Program-made: the position numbers and the translations under genes
Assembly (NCBI GenBank): GCA_963831705.1
Contig: CAWHRE010000005.1
Location: forward strand, 372,001-436,000
Direction: 5' to 3'
Source: DASQPR01 sp963831705
Lineage (GTDB): Bacteria > Actinomycetota > Actinomycetes > Mycobacteriales > Micromonosporaceae
Length of the DNA: 64,000 nucleotides
Part shown: positions 29,267 to 38,207 of the stretch, piece by piece
Numbering within the stretch: position 1 is the stretch's first letter
How the letters are laid out: every line of letters starts with the position of its first letter
The notes under the pieces: model-generated
What the model saw: only the letters and a program-made list of their open reading frames with translations
Told to the model about the DNA's origin: nothing
Databases searched by the model: none

Positions 29267-30455
29267 GCGCCGCGACCTCCTGCAAACTTGTCCACCAGTC
29301 GCCGACCGAGGTCAGCGCCGGCTCGATCCATTCACCCACGCGGCTGAGCCGGGGGGTATCGCTGCGGCCCTGGCTGTCGCCGAGATAACGGCTGCCGATC
29401 TCGACCAGGTAGAGCGCCATCGTGGCGCGGGCAACCCGGGCGTCGACACCGAACGGCGCCAGCAGCTCGGCGCATCGTTGCGCCAGCGCATCCAGCGCGG
29501 GCGCCGGATCCGTGCCACGAACCGTCACTTCTTCGTGCAGTTCAAAATGCAAAAGATCAAATCCAAGTGGTACGTCGACCTCGTACCGCTCCCAGTCCCA
29601 CAGCAGGACGCCATCGGCGCGGACCGCCATGTTGCCGCCGTTCCAGTCACCGTGCCAGGCCCCGAACGGCAGGGACGCGACCACGGTCCGGGCGTGCTCC
29701 ACCGATTCCGCCATCAACGCGGTGGCCGGTTCGACCGGAAGCGCGGCAACGCGAGCGAGCAGCCGCTCCACGTATGGCGCAGCGTAGAGCGGACGCGACA
29801 CCGGCGGCCCGGCGACCGTACGCATCGCGGCGACCTGATCGGCGACGCCGAGCGACTTCGACACCCGCTCGCCCCAGACCGGGAGCGCCTCGATGACGAG
29901 CAATGCCATGTCTTTCCACTCACCGGCATGCAGCACCCGCGGCGCCCGGACGATGCCGAGGTCCCGCTCTGCGATCGCCTGCAGCGCGGCGGTCTCCGCA
30001 CGGACCAGATCACGGGTCAACGCGTTGACACCGAGCTTCGCGAAGCCCACCGCATGTCCACGTTCATCCAGCAGTTGAAGCACGGGCTTGCGATTCGGGC
30101 GCGGCGGTCCGAACCGCACGCTGACCCGGACCGGTTGACCGACCATGTCGCTCAGATGCGACGCCAGCGTGCCGCCGCCCCGTACGCGGAGCCGGTCCCG
30201 GTAGATCAGATCGCCGACACCGGACGCAAACAAGCTGACAAGCGCCGCCTGCCGCAGCCGTGCCTTCGGCGAGCTCGGCGCGATGACGTGCCGGATCGCC
30301 GAGGTAGCGATCGCGCGTTGGCCTCGTGGAACGAGCAGGCGCGGCCGCTGCCCGGATGGGATCGCGGTGTACACCTCGTCGGCGCGTTTGCCCTTGGCCG
30401 CCGACGGTTCGGCCGAGCCGGACAGGATGACGCGCAACGCTTCCAGATCATCCAT
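29256..30455 (-). CDS. APH-fold (aminoglycoside/choline kinase-like) phosphotransferase
   Basis: A 399-residue protein with the C-terminal lobe of the APH/choline kinase fold. Catalytic loop FGAWHGDWNGGNMAVRADG and the metal DxD-like WDWERYEVDVPLGFDLLHFEL are both intact, so it should be active. The N-terminal 100 residues are less typical (SGQRPRLLVPRGQRAIATSAIRHVIAPSS). Its place in a polysaccharide operon suggests it phosphorylates a sugar or adds a phospho-substituent, rather than giving antibiotic resistance. The ATG shares one base with the stop of a 12-codon frame that links it to the polymerase gene. Confidence 0.78.
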   Translation of the reverse strand: MDDLEALRVILSGSAEPSAAKGKRADEVYTAIPSGQRPRLLVPRGQRAIATSAIRHVIAPSSPKARLRQAALVSLFASGVGDLIYRDRLRVRGGGTLASHLSDMVGQPVRVSVRFGPPRPNRKPVLQLLDERGHAVGFAKLGVNALTRDLVRAETAALQAIAERDLGIVRAPRVLHAGEWKDMALLVIEALPVWGERVSKSLGVADQVAAMRTVAGPPVSRPLYAAPYVERLLARVAALPVEPATALMAESVEHARTVVASLPFGAWHGDWNGGNMAVRADGVLLWDWERYEVDVPLGFDLLHFELHEEVTVRGTDPAPALDALAQRCAELLAPFGVDARVARATMALYLVEIGSRYLGDSQGRSDTPRLSRVGEWIEPALTSVGDWWTSLQEVAAHGA

Positions 30456-30493
30456 CAGGCGGTCTGCACCCGGGCTTGGATCGCGGCCGTCAT
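30455..30493 (-). other. 12-codon bridging micro-ORF between polymerase and APH genes
   Basis: MTAAIQARVQTA then TGA. Its ATG overlaps the polymerase stop as ATGA, and its TGA shares one base with the ATG of the next gene as TGATG. It fills the only gap in an otherwise fully overlapping operon, so it may carry ribosomes across by coupled re-initiation. It could also be coincidental. Confidence 0.35.
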
Positions 30494-32079
30494 TGAATCT
30501 CCCTGGTGCGTTCGTTCCGCCACCACAGTCCGAGCGTGACCATGATGATCATAAGTGGCAACTCGAGCACCGGATACACCGTCGAGAACCAGACGGTCAC
30601 GATCGCGGTAAAGCCTCCGGCCAGGCCGACCCAGGACGGATCTCGCCGGTACCGCCAGGCGAAGCGCGCGAAGAATGCGAAGTAGAGACCGGCGCCGACG
30701 AATCCGGACGTGATCAGCATCAGCCACAGCTGGCCATCGCTGCCGATATCGCGGCTGCCGCACTGCTTGCAGGATGAGGTCGGGCCGATCGCGACCGACC
30801 GACCGCTGCCGAGCACGCTCGATCCGCCGCCGTACCCGATGATCGGCGATGTCTTGGCGGCGGCGATGGCGGCGCTGTTGACGTCCGCCCGGCCCGCATC
30901 GGAGTGTGGCGTGTTGATGCGGCCGATGATCACGTTGCCGAGCGGCGTGGTGATCACCAGGATTGCGGTGATCGCGACCGCGGCCAACACGATCACGGCG
31001 GGGAGCGTCTGACCGCGCAGTGCGAGCCGGACGATCATGTATACGACGCCGATACCGAGGCCGATCCAGGCGCCGCGGTTCAGCGAGTAGATGAGTGCGT
31101 ACGAGCCGAGCGCCAGAATGGCCAACGGCCACAACCGCTGGAACAACGTCTTCTTGCCGCGCATCGTGGCGATCAGGAACCACGGCAACAGGAGGAGAAG
31201 CGCCTCGCCCCACGTGTTCGTGTACTGGAACGGGAACGCCGGCCGCGCGCCGGTCAACTGGGCCAGCACGTCCTGATACTGCGCGAACTGGACGGTCACC
31301 AGGTGCTGGACGAAAGCGTTCGCCTTCAACGAGCCGGGAAGCACGTGCGCGATCGGCGTAACGATCGTGATGTGCGGTACGAACAGGCTGAGCATGCCAC
31401 CGAGCACGACGATGACGAACAGCGCGGCCAGCATCTTCGCGACTCGCTTCGCGGGCAGTTCACGTTCGCTGAGGTTGCCGACGTAGAGCAGAACAATGAG
31501 CGCGGTGACGTAGTCGGCCATGCGCTGGAAGTACGCGAGGTACCGGCCGACACCGGGGGTTGGTGGCAGCGCGTCGGGCACCTGCTTGTTCAGCATGAAC
31601 AGGCCGAGTATGCCGATCGCGAGGAACAGCATCCAGAGCGCGTAGCCGGCCGGGTAACGAACCCGACGACGGCGCAGCAACTCGAGTGCCATCGGAATCG
31701 CCAACAGCGGCACGATGAACAGCGTCGCGCCGAGCAGGCGCCACACCGGGTACAGCACGATCATCGCGAAGAGCGCCCAGTCGCGCGCCCGGAGCGGATC
31801 GCGGTCGCTGCTGCGGACCACGACGCCGACGATCGGTGCCGGCACGATCGACGTATCCGGCGCCTGCGCGATGCCACGAGCCAGCGGCTTCGGCTCGGCC
31901 GCGTCCACCTGCGCCTGGGTCAAGGTCGCCCGCTGGTACGCGTTCTTGCTGCGAGTGACCGTGCTCCGGGCCAGCGGTACGCGCGGCAACGGCGTGGCCG
32001 AGTTCGTTCCGCCGTTCACGGACTGGCCCGGCGCGATGCCGTTTGGGTCGTTCGCGCCGGACGATGTTTCCACGCTCAC
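30490..32079 (-). CDS. O-antigen ligase/polymerase-type membrane protein (Wzy-like)
   Basis: A 529-residue protein with a roughly 110-residue cytoplasmic N-terminal region and about 10-12 helices. Hydrophobic runs include WALFAMIVLYPVWRLLGATLFIVPLLAIPMALELL and YPAGYALWMLFLAIGILGLFML. The Wzy_C/O-antigen ligase signature is SYALIYSLNRGAWIGLGIGVVYMIVRLAL, and the large periplasmic loop holds the PIIGYGGGSSVLGSG motif. An unusual CKQCG Cys pair lies in that loop. GTG at 32079 overlaps the YerB-like stop (GTGA); longer frames would run through that gene. A role in polymerising the flipped repeat units is inferred. Confidence 0.85.
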   Translation of the reverse strand: MSVETSSGANDPNGIAPGQSVNGGTNSATPLPRVPLARSTVTRSKNAYQRATLTQAQVDAAEPKPLARGIAQAPDTSIVPAPIVGVVVRSSDRDPLRARDWALFAMIVLYPVWRLLGATLFIVPLLAIPMALELLRRRRVRYPAGYALWMLFLAIGILGLFMLNKQVPDALPPTPGVGRYLAYFQRMADYVTALIVLLYVGNLSERELPAKRVAKMLAALFVIVVLGGMLSLFVPHITIVTPIAHVLPGSLKANAFVQHLVTVQFAQYQDVLAQLTGARPAFPFQYTNTWGEALLLLLPWFLIATMRGKKTLFQRLWPLAILALGSYALIYSLNRGAWIGLGIGVVYMIVRLALRGQTLPAVIVLAAVAITAILVITTPLGNVIIGRINTPHSDAGRADVNSAAIAAAKTSPIIGYGGGSSVLGSGRSVAIGPTSSCKQCGSRDIGSDGQLWLMLITSGFVGAGLYFAFFARFAWRYRRDPSWVGLAGGFTAIVTVWFSTVYPVLELPLMIIMVTLGLWWRNERTREIQ

Positions 32080-33077
32080 GACGCCGTCACCTTCGAACCG
32101 GGCGGCGTCAGCATGAGCCAGGTCGGACCGGCTGTCAGTCGCGGCGTGTCCTGATCCGGGCCGAGCAGGTTGAGGGCCGAGTTGAAGCTCTTCTTGCTCC
32201 AGGTCGCGGCGATCTTCGAGTCGCCGGCCACCACGGTCGCGGCACCACTGCCGAGCGGGTCGCTGTACGTCAGGTCCCGGCGCAACGCGGAAACGTGCTT
32301 CGTCATGTACGGCGACGTGATGATCACCAGGTTCGTCGTCGTCATCGTGACTCCGCCGATCTGCGTGTGCCACACCTTGGTCGTGCCGTCCAGCGTCCAC
32401 GTGATCGAGACATGCCCCGGCACGGTGACGACCACCTTGCTGACCTGATCCACGTTCAGCCGGGAAAGTGCCTCGCCCGCCTGCGCGTACTCGAACATCG
32501 CGTTCGGCTGGCCCTTGGCACCGGCACGGAGGACGTTCGGCTCGGCGTACAGGCTGCTGCCGGACTGAGCGAACCCGGCCGTCGAACGGCTGCCGGTGTG
32601 CACGGTCAGGTTCAGCGACTTCGCCGTGTCGAGGAAGCCGGACGGTGCACCGGTCTGCACGATCAGCGGGTTCGTGGTGCAGACGATCTTCATGTCCGAC
32701 GGCCGTACCTCGGCCAGCGGCCCGACCTTCGACGGGTACTTCGACTGGAACATCCCGACCAGATGCATGCCGCCGGCCTCGCTGTACTCCAGCGAGACAA
32801 TGTCCGCGTCAGCCAACCCGACCGGTGCCGGAGCACCCTTCCCGACATTGATCGGAACGGCGATGACCGAACCGGTTCCGGCGCCCGGCAAGCCGGTCAT
32901 CGGCTCGAACGTTGCGGGCGCGGCCGACTGCGACGGCGTGCCGCTCGACGTCGGCGCCACACTCGGCGGCGGTGCCTGCGATCCGACGAGCGGATTCGGC
33001 TTGGGCGACGAGCAGGCGGCCAGCGCCGCCATCGTGACGATCGCGAACGCCACCGCCCGGAAGCGGTGGTTGGTCAT
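32076..33077 (-). CDS. DUF3048 (YerB-like) lipoprotein
   Basis: A 333-residue secreted protein. The signal AFAIVTMAALAACSS ends in a lipobox and a Pro/Ser/Thr linker follows. The DUF3048 N-terminal domain has PMTGLPG, RPVIAVPINVG-like SVIAVPINVGKGAPAPVGLADADIV and SKYPSKVGPLAEVRPSDM. The C-terminal domain has GGVTMTTTNLVIITSPYM and ends TPRLTAGPTWLMLTPPGSKV. YerB-like proteins are widespread but without assigned function. ATGA and GTGA overlaps tie it to the Wzz-like and Wzy-like genes, so it is likely an envelope component of polymer export or anchoring. Confidence 0.88.
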   Translation of the reverse strand: MTNHRFRAVAFAIVTMAALAACSSPKPNPLVGSQAPPPSVAPTSSGTPSQSAAPATFEPMTGLPGAGTGSVIAVPINVGKGAPAPVGLADADIVSLEYSEAGGMHLVGMFQSKYPSKVGPLAEVRPSDMKIVCTTNPLIVQTGAPSGFLDTAKSLNLTVHTGSRSTAGFAQSGSSLYAEPNVLRAGAKGQPNAMFEYAQAGEALSRLNVDQVSKVVVTVPGHVSITWTLDGTTKVWHTQIGGVTMTTTNLVIITSPYMTKHVSALRRDLTYSDPLGSGAATVVAGDSKIAATWSKKSFNSALNLLGPDQDTPRLTAGPTWLMLTPPGSKVTAS

Positions 33078-34867
33078 CGCGAATCAGACCGCTTCGACTC
33101 GACGAAGTCGGTCGTCTCGTCTTCCGCGGCGGGCCAATCGCTGGCCGGCGGGTCGTCGACATCGGTCGCGCGCGGAAGCAGCATCGTCGAGTCCGAGCCC
33201 GGACGGCCCTTGTAGCCACGGGGCGTTGAGCCCGACTTCGAGGTGGTCTTCGGCTCGGCGATCGACTCGTCCGAGATCTTCTCCAGGTCGGCGGTCGAGT
33301 CGTGACCGCGGGTGAGCGGCTTCGCCGGGGCCGGCAGCGCCGGACGGGCGGCCGACCACTTCGCCGGCTTGACCTCCTTCCAGCTGTCCGTGACCACGAG
33401 CATTCCGGCCACCGGCGCGTGTACGCGACTGAACTGGTCGAGCGCGGCGTCGATCTCCGGCGTGTGCACCTTGTGCGTCTCGACCACGAGCACGATCGCC
33501 GCGGCGACCTCGCTGAGCGCCTGGGCGTCGACCGAGCGGCTCGGCGGTGCGGCCGCGATCAGGACGCGGTCCGCGCGCTGCTGGAGGTCGTGCAGCAGGT
33601 CCGCGACCTGGCCGACGGGGAGTTCCACGCGCGGGTCGAGCTGGCCCGAGGTCAGGATGCTGACCTGCGGGAACGACGGTGCCACCTGGAGCGCGTCGGA
33701 CAGGGTGACCTCGCCGGCAAGAACCTCCCCGAGACCGTACGGCGTCCGCACACCGATCACGTCGGCGATCGTCGAGTCCAGGTCGGTGCACACAATCACG
33801 ACGCGCTCACCGGACCGGGCGAAGGCGGCGGCGAGGTTCGCCACTACGAAGCCGGTTGCCTGACCCGGCACGGCGCCACAGATGAGCAGCGTGTCGGTGA
33901 CCGACGGGCGGCCACCACGGGCAGCGCCGGCGGCGTACCGCAGGATATTGCGGAGTTGACTGAACTCCCGGCCGAGGACGGTCGCGGCGTCGGCCACGGC
34001 CGGACGGTGACGGCCCGGACGGAACTCCATCAGCACGGGCACGTCCGGGCGCTCCGGGACGTCCTTGAGGCGGTACACGCGGGTGTCGAGGCGCGCCAGT
34101 GCGAGAGCAATCGCAAGGCCGATCAGAAGACCGATGCCGACGCCGCTGACGACGTAGAGCGGGATGCTCGGCTTCGCCGGGTGCTTCGGGACGGTCGCGG
34201 GCGAGAGGATTGATCCGGCCTCGACGACGTCGGCCTGCAGCGGAGCGAGGTGATTCGTCAGCTGGGTAATCTGGCCGCTGTACAGCTCCTGGGCGGCGGT
34301 TGCCTGCGCGAGCGCGGTCGAGCCCTTCGGCGCGGATGCAACCTGGGCTTGCGCTTGCTCCAGCAGCTTGCCGTCGGCGTCGATCTGCGTCTTCAGGTTC
34401 GCCTTCTGAGTGTCCAGCGACTTCTGCGCTGTCGCGGTGCGCTGGTCCAAGTAGGCCTGGGCGAACGCCTGCGATCCGTGCTCGGCGTCGGAGGGGGTCG
34501 CCGCGTCGAACGTGATGTTGAGGATCGATGTGTTCGCCGGCACCGTGTACTTGACGTACGCGAGGAGCTGCGGCACGGTCAGCTGGGTCCTCAGGAGGTT
34601 GGCGGCGCCCCCGGCGACAGCGGCGGACCGGAGGATGTTGCCCTCGGTGTCCATGTCCACTTTGCTGCCGTCACCGAGCGGAGCGAGGACCAGCACAGGC
34701 GTGACCGACTCGTACGTCTTGGGGAGCGTGTGGACGTAACCGAAAGAGCCCACGGCGCCAATAACTACCGCAATTGCCACAATCCACCAGCGTCGGACAA
34801 GCCATCCTAAGTAGTCACCGATGGTGGCTGTCTGAAGTGCGTTGGTGTCCATAACTCCCCTGTCCAT
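33074..34867 (-). CDS. Wzz-like chain-length protein with degenerate BY-kinase domain
   Basis: A 597-residue protein. A first helix (WWIVAIAVVIGAVGSFGYVHTL), a periplasmic Wzz domain with coiled-coil residues (about 145-230) and a second helix (YVVSGVGIGLLIGLAIALALA) precede a cytoplasmic CpsD/CapB-like ATPase domain. Its Walker A reads GAVPGQATGF, lacking the GK(S/T) lysine, and the Walker B-like segment RVLIAAAPPS lacks the Asp. A Ser/Pro-rich tail follows with no Tyr cluster. It is probably a pseudo-kinase that regulates chain length structurally. Starts at 34867 or 34852 are both possible; the second has GGGGAG only two bases away. Confidence 0.85.
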   Translation of the reverse strand: MDRGVMDTNALQTATIGDYLGWLVRRWWIVAIAVVIGAVGSFGYVHTLPKTYESVTPVLVLAPLGDGSKVDMDTEGNILRSAAVAGGAANLLRTQLTVPQLLAYVKYTVPANTSILNITFDAATPSDAEHGSQAFAQAYLDQRTATAQKSLDTQKANLKTQIDADGKLLEQAQAQVASAPKGSTALAQATAAQELYSGQITQLTNHLAPLQADVVEAGSILSPATVPKHPAKPSIPLYVVSGVGIGLLIGLAIALALARLDTRVYRLKDVPERPDVPVLMEFRPGRHRPAVADAATVLGREFSQLRNILRYAAGAARGGRPSVTDTLLICGAVPGQATGFVVANLAAAFARSGERVVIVCTDLDSTIADVIGVRTPYGLGEVLAGEVTLSDALQVAPSFPQVSILTSGQLDPRVELPVGQVADLLHDLQQRADRVLIAAAPPSRSVDAQALSEVAAAIVLVVETHKVHTPEIDAALDQFSRVHAPVAGMLVVTDSWKEVKPAKWSAARPALPAPAKPLTRGHDSTADLEKISDESIAEPKTTSKSGSTPRGYKGRPGSDSTMLLPRATDVDDPPASDWPAAEDETTDFVESKRSDSR

Positions 34868-35138
34868 GCTGGTCAGCGCCGATCACCGTGCGACACCGAG
34901 TGCGTACTGTACGACAGCAATATGTGCAAAAACGATCGTCCGTTTGGTTTACGCCGCCGTGGCACGCAGAGATCCAGCCCACCGATCCGGTCCGCGCCAT
35001 TGTTGCGATACGCGGCATCAGGCTATATCCGAGCTACTAAAAGTTGCTACTTGACTCGGTTCGATGCCGAAATGCGACAGAAACGTTGCCGCCAGGCACA
35101 TTTCGTCCGGGCCGAGTTATACGGCACACTGCACAGCC
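34868..35138. promoter_or_regulatory. Divergent promoter region of the two polysaccharide operons
   Basis: A 271-bp gene-free stretch, richer in A+T than its surroundings, between the starts of the minus and plus operons. A possible plus-strand promoter is TTGTTG (35000-35005), an 18-base spacer and TATATC (35024-35029). No clear operator or second promoter was identified. Confidence 0.45.
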
Positions 35139-36095
35139 ATGAGGGTCTGTTATGACATTCAAACTCATCGGGACCCGGAGCAGATCACCCGTCTGGTTCG
35201 GACGTTACTGACCGAGAGCCCGAACGCGGTCGTCCACATCAGTCACGACCGGCGTGGTCCCGAGCTGGACGAAACGGCCCTGCGCGCGTACGGCGACGTG
35301 GTGGTCGAACTTGCCGACGGCGGCTACGGCGACATCAGTCACGTGGACCGACACATGCAGGCCATCAATTGGGTGCTCGACCACCGCCCGGATGTCGACT
35401 GGCTCGTCAACCTCACCGGCCAGGATTACCCGATCGTCCCAATCGCGACAATCGAGCGCGAACTCGGCGAGTCTCAAGCGGATGCGTTCCTCGAATTCCA
35501 CCCGGGCTTCGGCGAAGGATCGCGATGGCCGGCCCATCGCGTCCGTTCGCGTTACTACTTCCGCCACCGCCGGATCGGATCCCTGACACCGAAATGGCGC
35601 AACAGGTTACATCCGTTGCAGGCGTTAAACTTCGCGCAACCTCTTGTGCGCTTCCACGTCGCCTACGGCGTGATGATCGGGTGGCGAACCAGGACACCGT
35701 TCTCCGAGACATTCCAGGTGTACGGCGGTTCGGCGTTCATGTCGCTGCGCCGCCCGGTCTTCGAGTACCTGCGAGACTTTGCGGCCGAACGCCCGGAGAT
35801 CATGGAGTACTTCCGGCACACGCTCTCGCCGGTGGAAGCGGTCTTCCCGACCATCCTCGCGAACTCCGGAAAATTCCGGTTGGTCAACGACTGCAAGCGT
35901 TACTTCGACTTCCGGAACTCCACGTTCAACCACCCCAAACTCCTGACGCGCGAGGACCTTCCCAGTGCGTACGCGTCCGGCGCACACTTCGCTCGCAAGA
36001 TTGACCTCACCTCTGATGCCGACATCTTCGACGTCATCGATGCCCACCGTGATACGTTGCGCGACCCTCTCTTTGGAGTACCACATGGCTCTTGA
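35139..36095 (+). CDS. GT14-type (core-2/I-branching) glycosyltransferase
   Basis: A 318-residue enzyme resembling beta-1,6-N-acetylglucosaminyltransferases. Motifs: IQTHRDPEQITRLVRTL, DWLVNLTGQDYPIVPI, ETFQVYGGSAFMSLRRPVFEYL and the catalytic-Glu region LSPVEAVFPTILANS. It would add a branch or backbone GlcNAc-like sugar to the repeat unit. The ATG at 35139 has no convincing ribosome site. It opens the plus-strand operon and overlaps the next gene by 11 bp. Donor and acceptor are not predictable. Confidence 0.85.
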   Translation: MRVCYDIQTHRDPEQITRLVRTLLTESPNAVVHISHDRRGPELDETALRAYGDVVVELADGGYGDISHVDRHMQAINWVLDHRPDVDWLVNLTGQDYPIVPIATIERELGESQADAFLEFHPGFGEGSRWPAHRVRSRYYFRHRRIGSLTPKWRNRLHPLQALNFAQPLVRFHVAYGVMIGWRTRTPFSETFQVYGGSAFMSLRRPVFEYLRDFAAERPEIMEYFRHTLSPVEAVFPTILANSGKFRLVNDCKRYFDFRNSTFNHPKLLTREDLPSAYASGAHFARKIDLTSDADIFDVIDAHRDTLRDPLFGVPHGS

Positions 36096-36588
36096 GCCTC
36101 TGGAGCAGATCGCGCCACCCCCTGCGGCCGGACAGGCCGACCACATCATGCTGGTCGGATCGTCCGGCGGCCATCTCGCGCAACTGTTCGCGCTCAGGCC
36201 TTGGTGGGCCGGGCGGGAGCGGACCTGGGTGACGTTCGATACGCCGGATGCGGTGAGCCTGCTCGACGGCGAGAACGTCATCTACGCGCACTATCCGACC
36301 ACACGGAACGTACGCAATCTGACGCGCAACGCATTCCTGGCCCGGCGGCTGTTGCGACAACTCCGCCCGGATGTTGTCATTTCCACCGGAGCCGGCGTCG
36401 CGGTGCCGTTCTTCGCGATCGCTCACCAGATGGGTATCCCGACGGTGTATGTCGAGGTCTACGACCGGATCGAAACTCCTACTCTTACGGCTCGGCTTTG
36501 TCGGCCGTTCACCTCGAAGATGCTCGTGCAATGGGAGGAGCAGTTGGCCCTGTACGCCAACTCCGAGTTGGTCGGACCGCTGCTGTGA
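36085..36588 (+). CDS. Alg14/PssD-like glycosyltransferase anchoring subunit
   Basis: A 167-residue protein with the signature IMLVGSSGGHLAQLFALRPWW, RNLTRNAFLARRLLRQLRPDVVISTGAGVAVPF and PTVYVEVYDRIETPTLTARL. In Alg14/PssD families this membrane-associated subunit recruits the catalytic Alg13/PssE partner to the lipid-linked acceptor. The partner is the N-terminal domain of the next protein. The ATG lies inside the GT14 gene with TTGGAG upstream, and the stop overlaps the next start (GTGA), so the two subunits are made in coupled fashion. Confidence 0.88.
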   Translation: MALEPLEQIAPPPAAGQADHIMLVGSSGGHLAQLFALRPWWAGRERTWVTFDTPDAVSLLDGENVIYAHYPTTRNVRNLTRNAFLARRLLRQLRPDVVISTGAGVAVPFFAIAHQMGIPTVYVEVYDRIETPTLTARLCRPFTSKMLVQWEEQLALYANSELVGPLL

Positions 36589-38207
36589 CCGAGCCGATCG
36601 GGATTCAATCGCCAAGCTCGGTTACCGAGCTCAACGTCCTCGTTCTCGTCGGCACCGACGTCCATCCGTTCGATCGGCTGGTCGGCTGGATCGAGAACTA
36701 CACCTCTACCGTCCCGGTCAACTGGACGATCCAATTCGGTTCGTCGCGGGCGAGCAAGCTGCCAGGGAGCGCGGCGTTTCTGGACCGGGCCACGTTGGCG
36801 GACGCGCTTGGCTCGGCCAACGTCGTGGTCTGCCACGGTGGTCCGGCAACGATCACCGAAGCGCGCAACGCGGGCCACCTGCCGCTGGTCGTACCGCGCG
36901 ATCCGAAGCTCGGTGAACACGTCGACGATCACCAGCAACGATTCGCTCGCCGGCTCGGCCGCAGCGGACTGGTCGAAATCTGCGAGACCGAGGAGTCGCT
37001 GCGGCTCGCGCTGGAACGCGCCGAGGCGGACACGAACGCGTACCGGATCGACAACGCCGATGCCGCGGCCGCCGTCGTTGCCACCGCGCTCCAGGTCGGC
37101 CGGATCGCGGACGGGCTGGTCGCCGGTGTGCGGCCGGCGCGCGTACCCCGTCAGACCGGAAGCGCGACCGTGGCCGCACCTTCCGCCGCGTCGGCCACGG
37201 CGAGCCGGCGCGATTACGCGCGAGTCCTATATATCGGTGGCTGGGGGCGCAGCGGATCGACGCTCGCCGAGCGGCTCCTCGGCGAGATGCCGGAAATCGT
37301 CGGTGCCGGCGAGGTCACCCATCTGTGGCAGCGCGGGCTGATCGATAACGAACTGTGCGCTTGCGGTGCGACGTTCCGGGACTGCCCGTTCTGGTCCGCG
37401 GTCGGCGAGCGGGCATTCGGCGGTTGGCAGAACATCGACGCCGAGACCGTCATCGCGTTGAAGCATCTCGTCGACCGGACCCGGTTCGTGCCGCGGCTCG
37501 CGCTTCCGACCGCGCTCACCCGTCGTCGCCGCGAATTGCGCAAATACACCGAAATCCACCGAGCGCTCTACGTCGCGATCGCCGAAGTGGCGGGCACTCG
37601 GGTGGTCATCGACTCGAGCAAGCACTCGTCGCTGGCGTTCGCTCTCCGCCACGATCGCTTGATCGATATGCGCGTGCTCCATCTGGTCCGCGACGGTCGT
37701 GGCGTCGCGTATTCCTGGGCGAAGGAGGTACGCCGGCCGGAAGCGACCGGCACCGGTGCGGCTGCGCTGATGCCGCAGTACTCCGCCACGAAGTCCGGCG
37801 TGCTGTGGACGATGCACAACTGGATGTTCCACCTGCTGCACGTCGTACACCGCCAAACCCGGTTGATGCGCTACGAGGACATGATTGCCGACCCGTACGC
37901 GAAGCTGGCCGAAGTGCGGGCGTTCCTCGATCTCCCGCCCGCCGAGCCGGAGTTCCTGCGCATCGTGGACGGCGCGCCGGTGGCGCGGGTCGGCGCGAGC
38001 CACTCGATCGCCGGAAACCCGATGCGCTTCACCAACGGCGAGCTGACGCTGCGAACCGACAGCGCCTGGCGGACCGCACCGCCGAAGCGTGGCGACCGCA
38101 AGATCGCGTTGCTCACCTGGCCCGGCCGGCTCCGGTACGGGTACCTCGACGTTCCCGGCCGCGTACCCAAGCAACGCGGCAAGCACAGCAAAGGACAGCA
38201 GTCGTGA
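36585..38207 (+). CDS. Fusion: Alg13/PssE-like glycosyltransferase + sulfotransferase
   Basis: A 540-residue two-domain protein. Residues about 15-150 form the GT28-C/Alg13 half (LNVLVLVGTDVHPFDRLVGWIE, DALGSANVVVCHGGPATITEARNAG, PLVVPRDPKLGEHVDDHQ). After an Ala/Arg/Thr linker, a sulfotransferase domain starts near residue 213 with RVLYIGGWGRSGSTLAERLLGE, a CACGATFRDCPFW Cys-rich insert, and the 3'-PAPS motif MRVLHLVRDGRGVAYSWAKEV. Both halves keep their key motifs. It suggests glycosyl transfer and sulfation by one Alg14-bound complex. GTG at 36585 overlaps the Alg14-like stop. The open frame is continuous, so the fusion is not a frameshift artefact. Confidence 0.87.
   Translation: MTEPIGIQSPSSVTELNVLVLVGTDVHPFDRLVGWIENYTSTVPVNWTIQFGSSRASKLPGSAAFLDRATLADALGSANVVVCHGGPATITEARNAGHLPLVVPRDPKLGEHVDDHQQRFARRLGRSGLVEICETEESLRLALERAEADTNAYRIDNADAAAAVVATALQVGRIADGLVAGVRPARVPRQTGSATVAAPSAASATASRRDYARVLYIGGWGRSGSTLAERLLGEMPEIVGAGEVTHLWQRGLIDNELCACGATFRDCPFWSAVGERAFGGWQNIDAETVIALKHLVDRTRFVPRLALPTALTRRRRELRKYTEIHRALYVAIAEVAGTRVVIDSSKHSSLAFALRHDRLIDMRVLHLVRDGRGVAYSWAKEVRRPEATGTGAAALMPQYSATKSGVLWTMHNWMFHLLHVVHRQTRLMRYEDMIADPYAKLAEVRAFLDLPPAEPEFLRIVDGAPVARVGASHSIAGNPMRFTNGELTLRTDSAWRTAPPKRGDRKIALLTWPGRLRYGYLDVPGRVPKQRGKHSKGQQS

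Noticed and set aside
29256..30455. Aminoglycoside resistance gene
   Set aside because: APH fold only; its position in a polysaccharide operon makes a resistance role unlikely.
30904..32154. 416-residue plus-strand open frame
   Set aside because: Antisense to the Wzy-like polymerase; His/Arg/Gln-rich with no domain.
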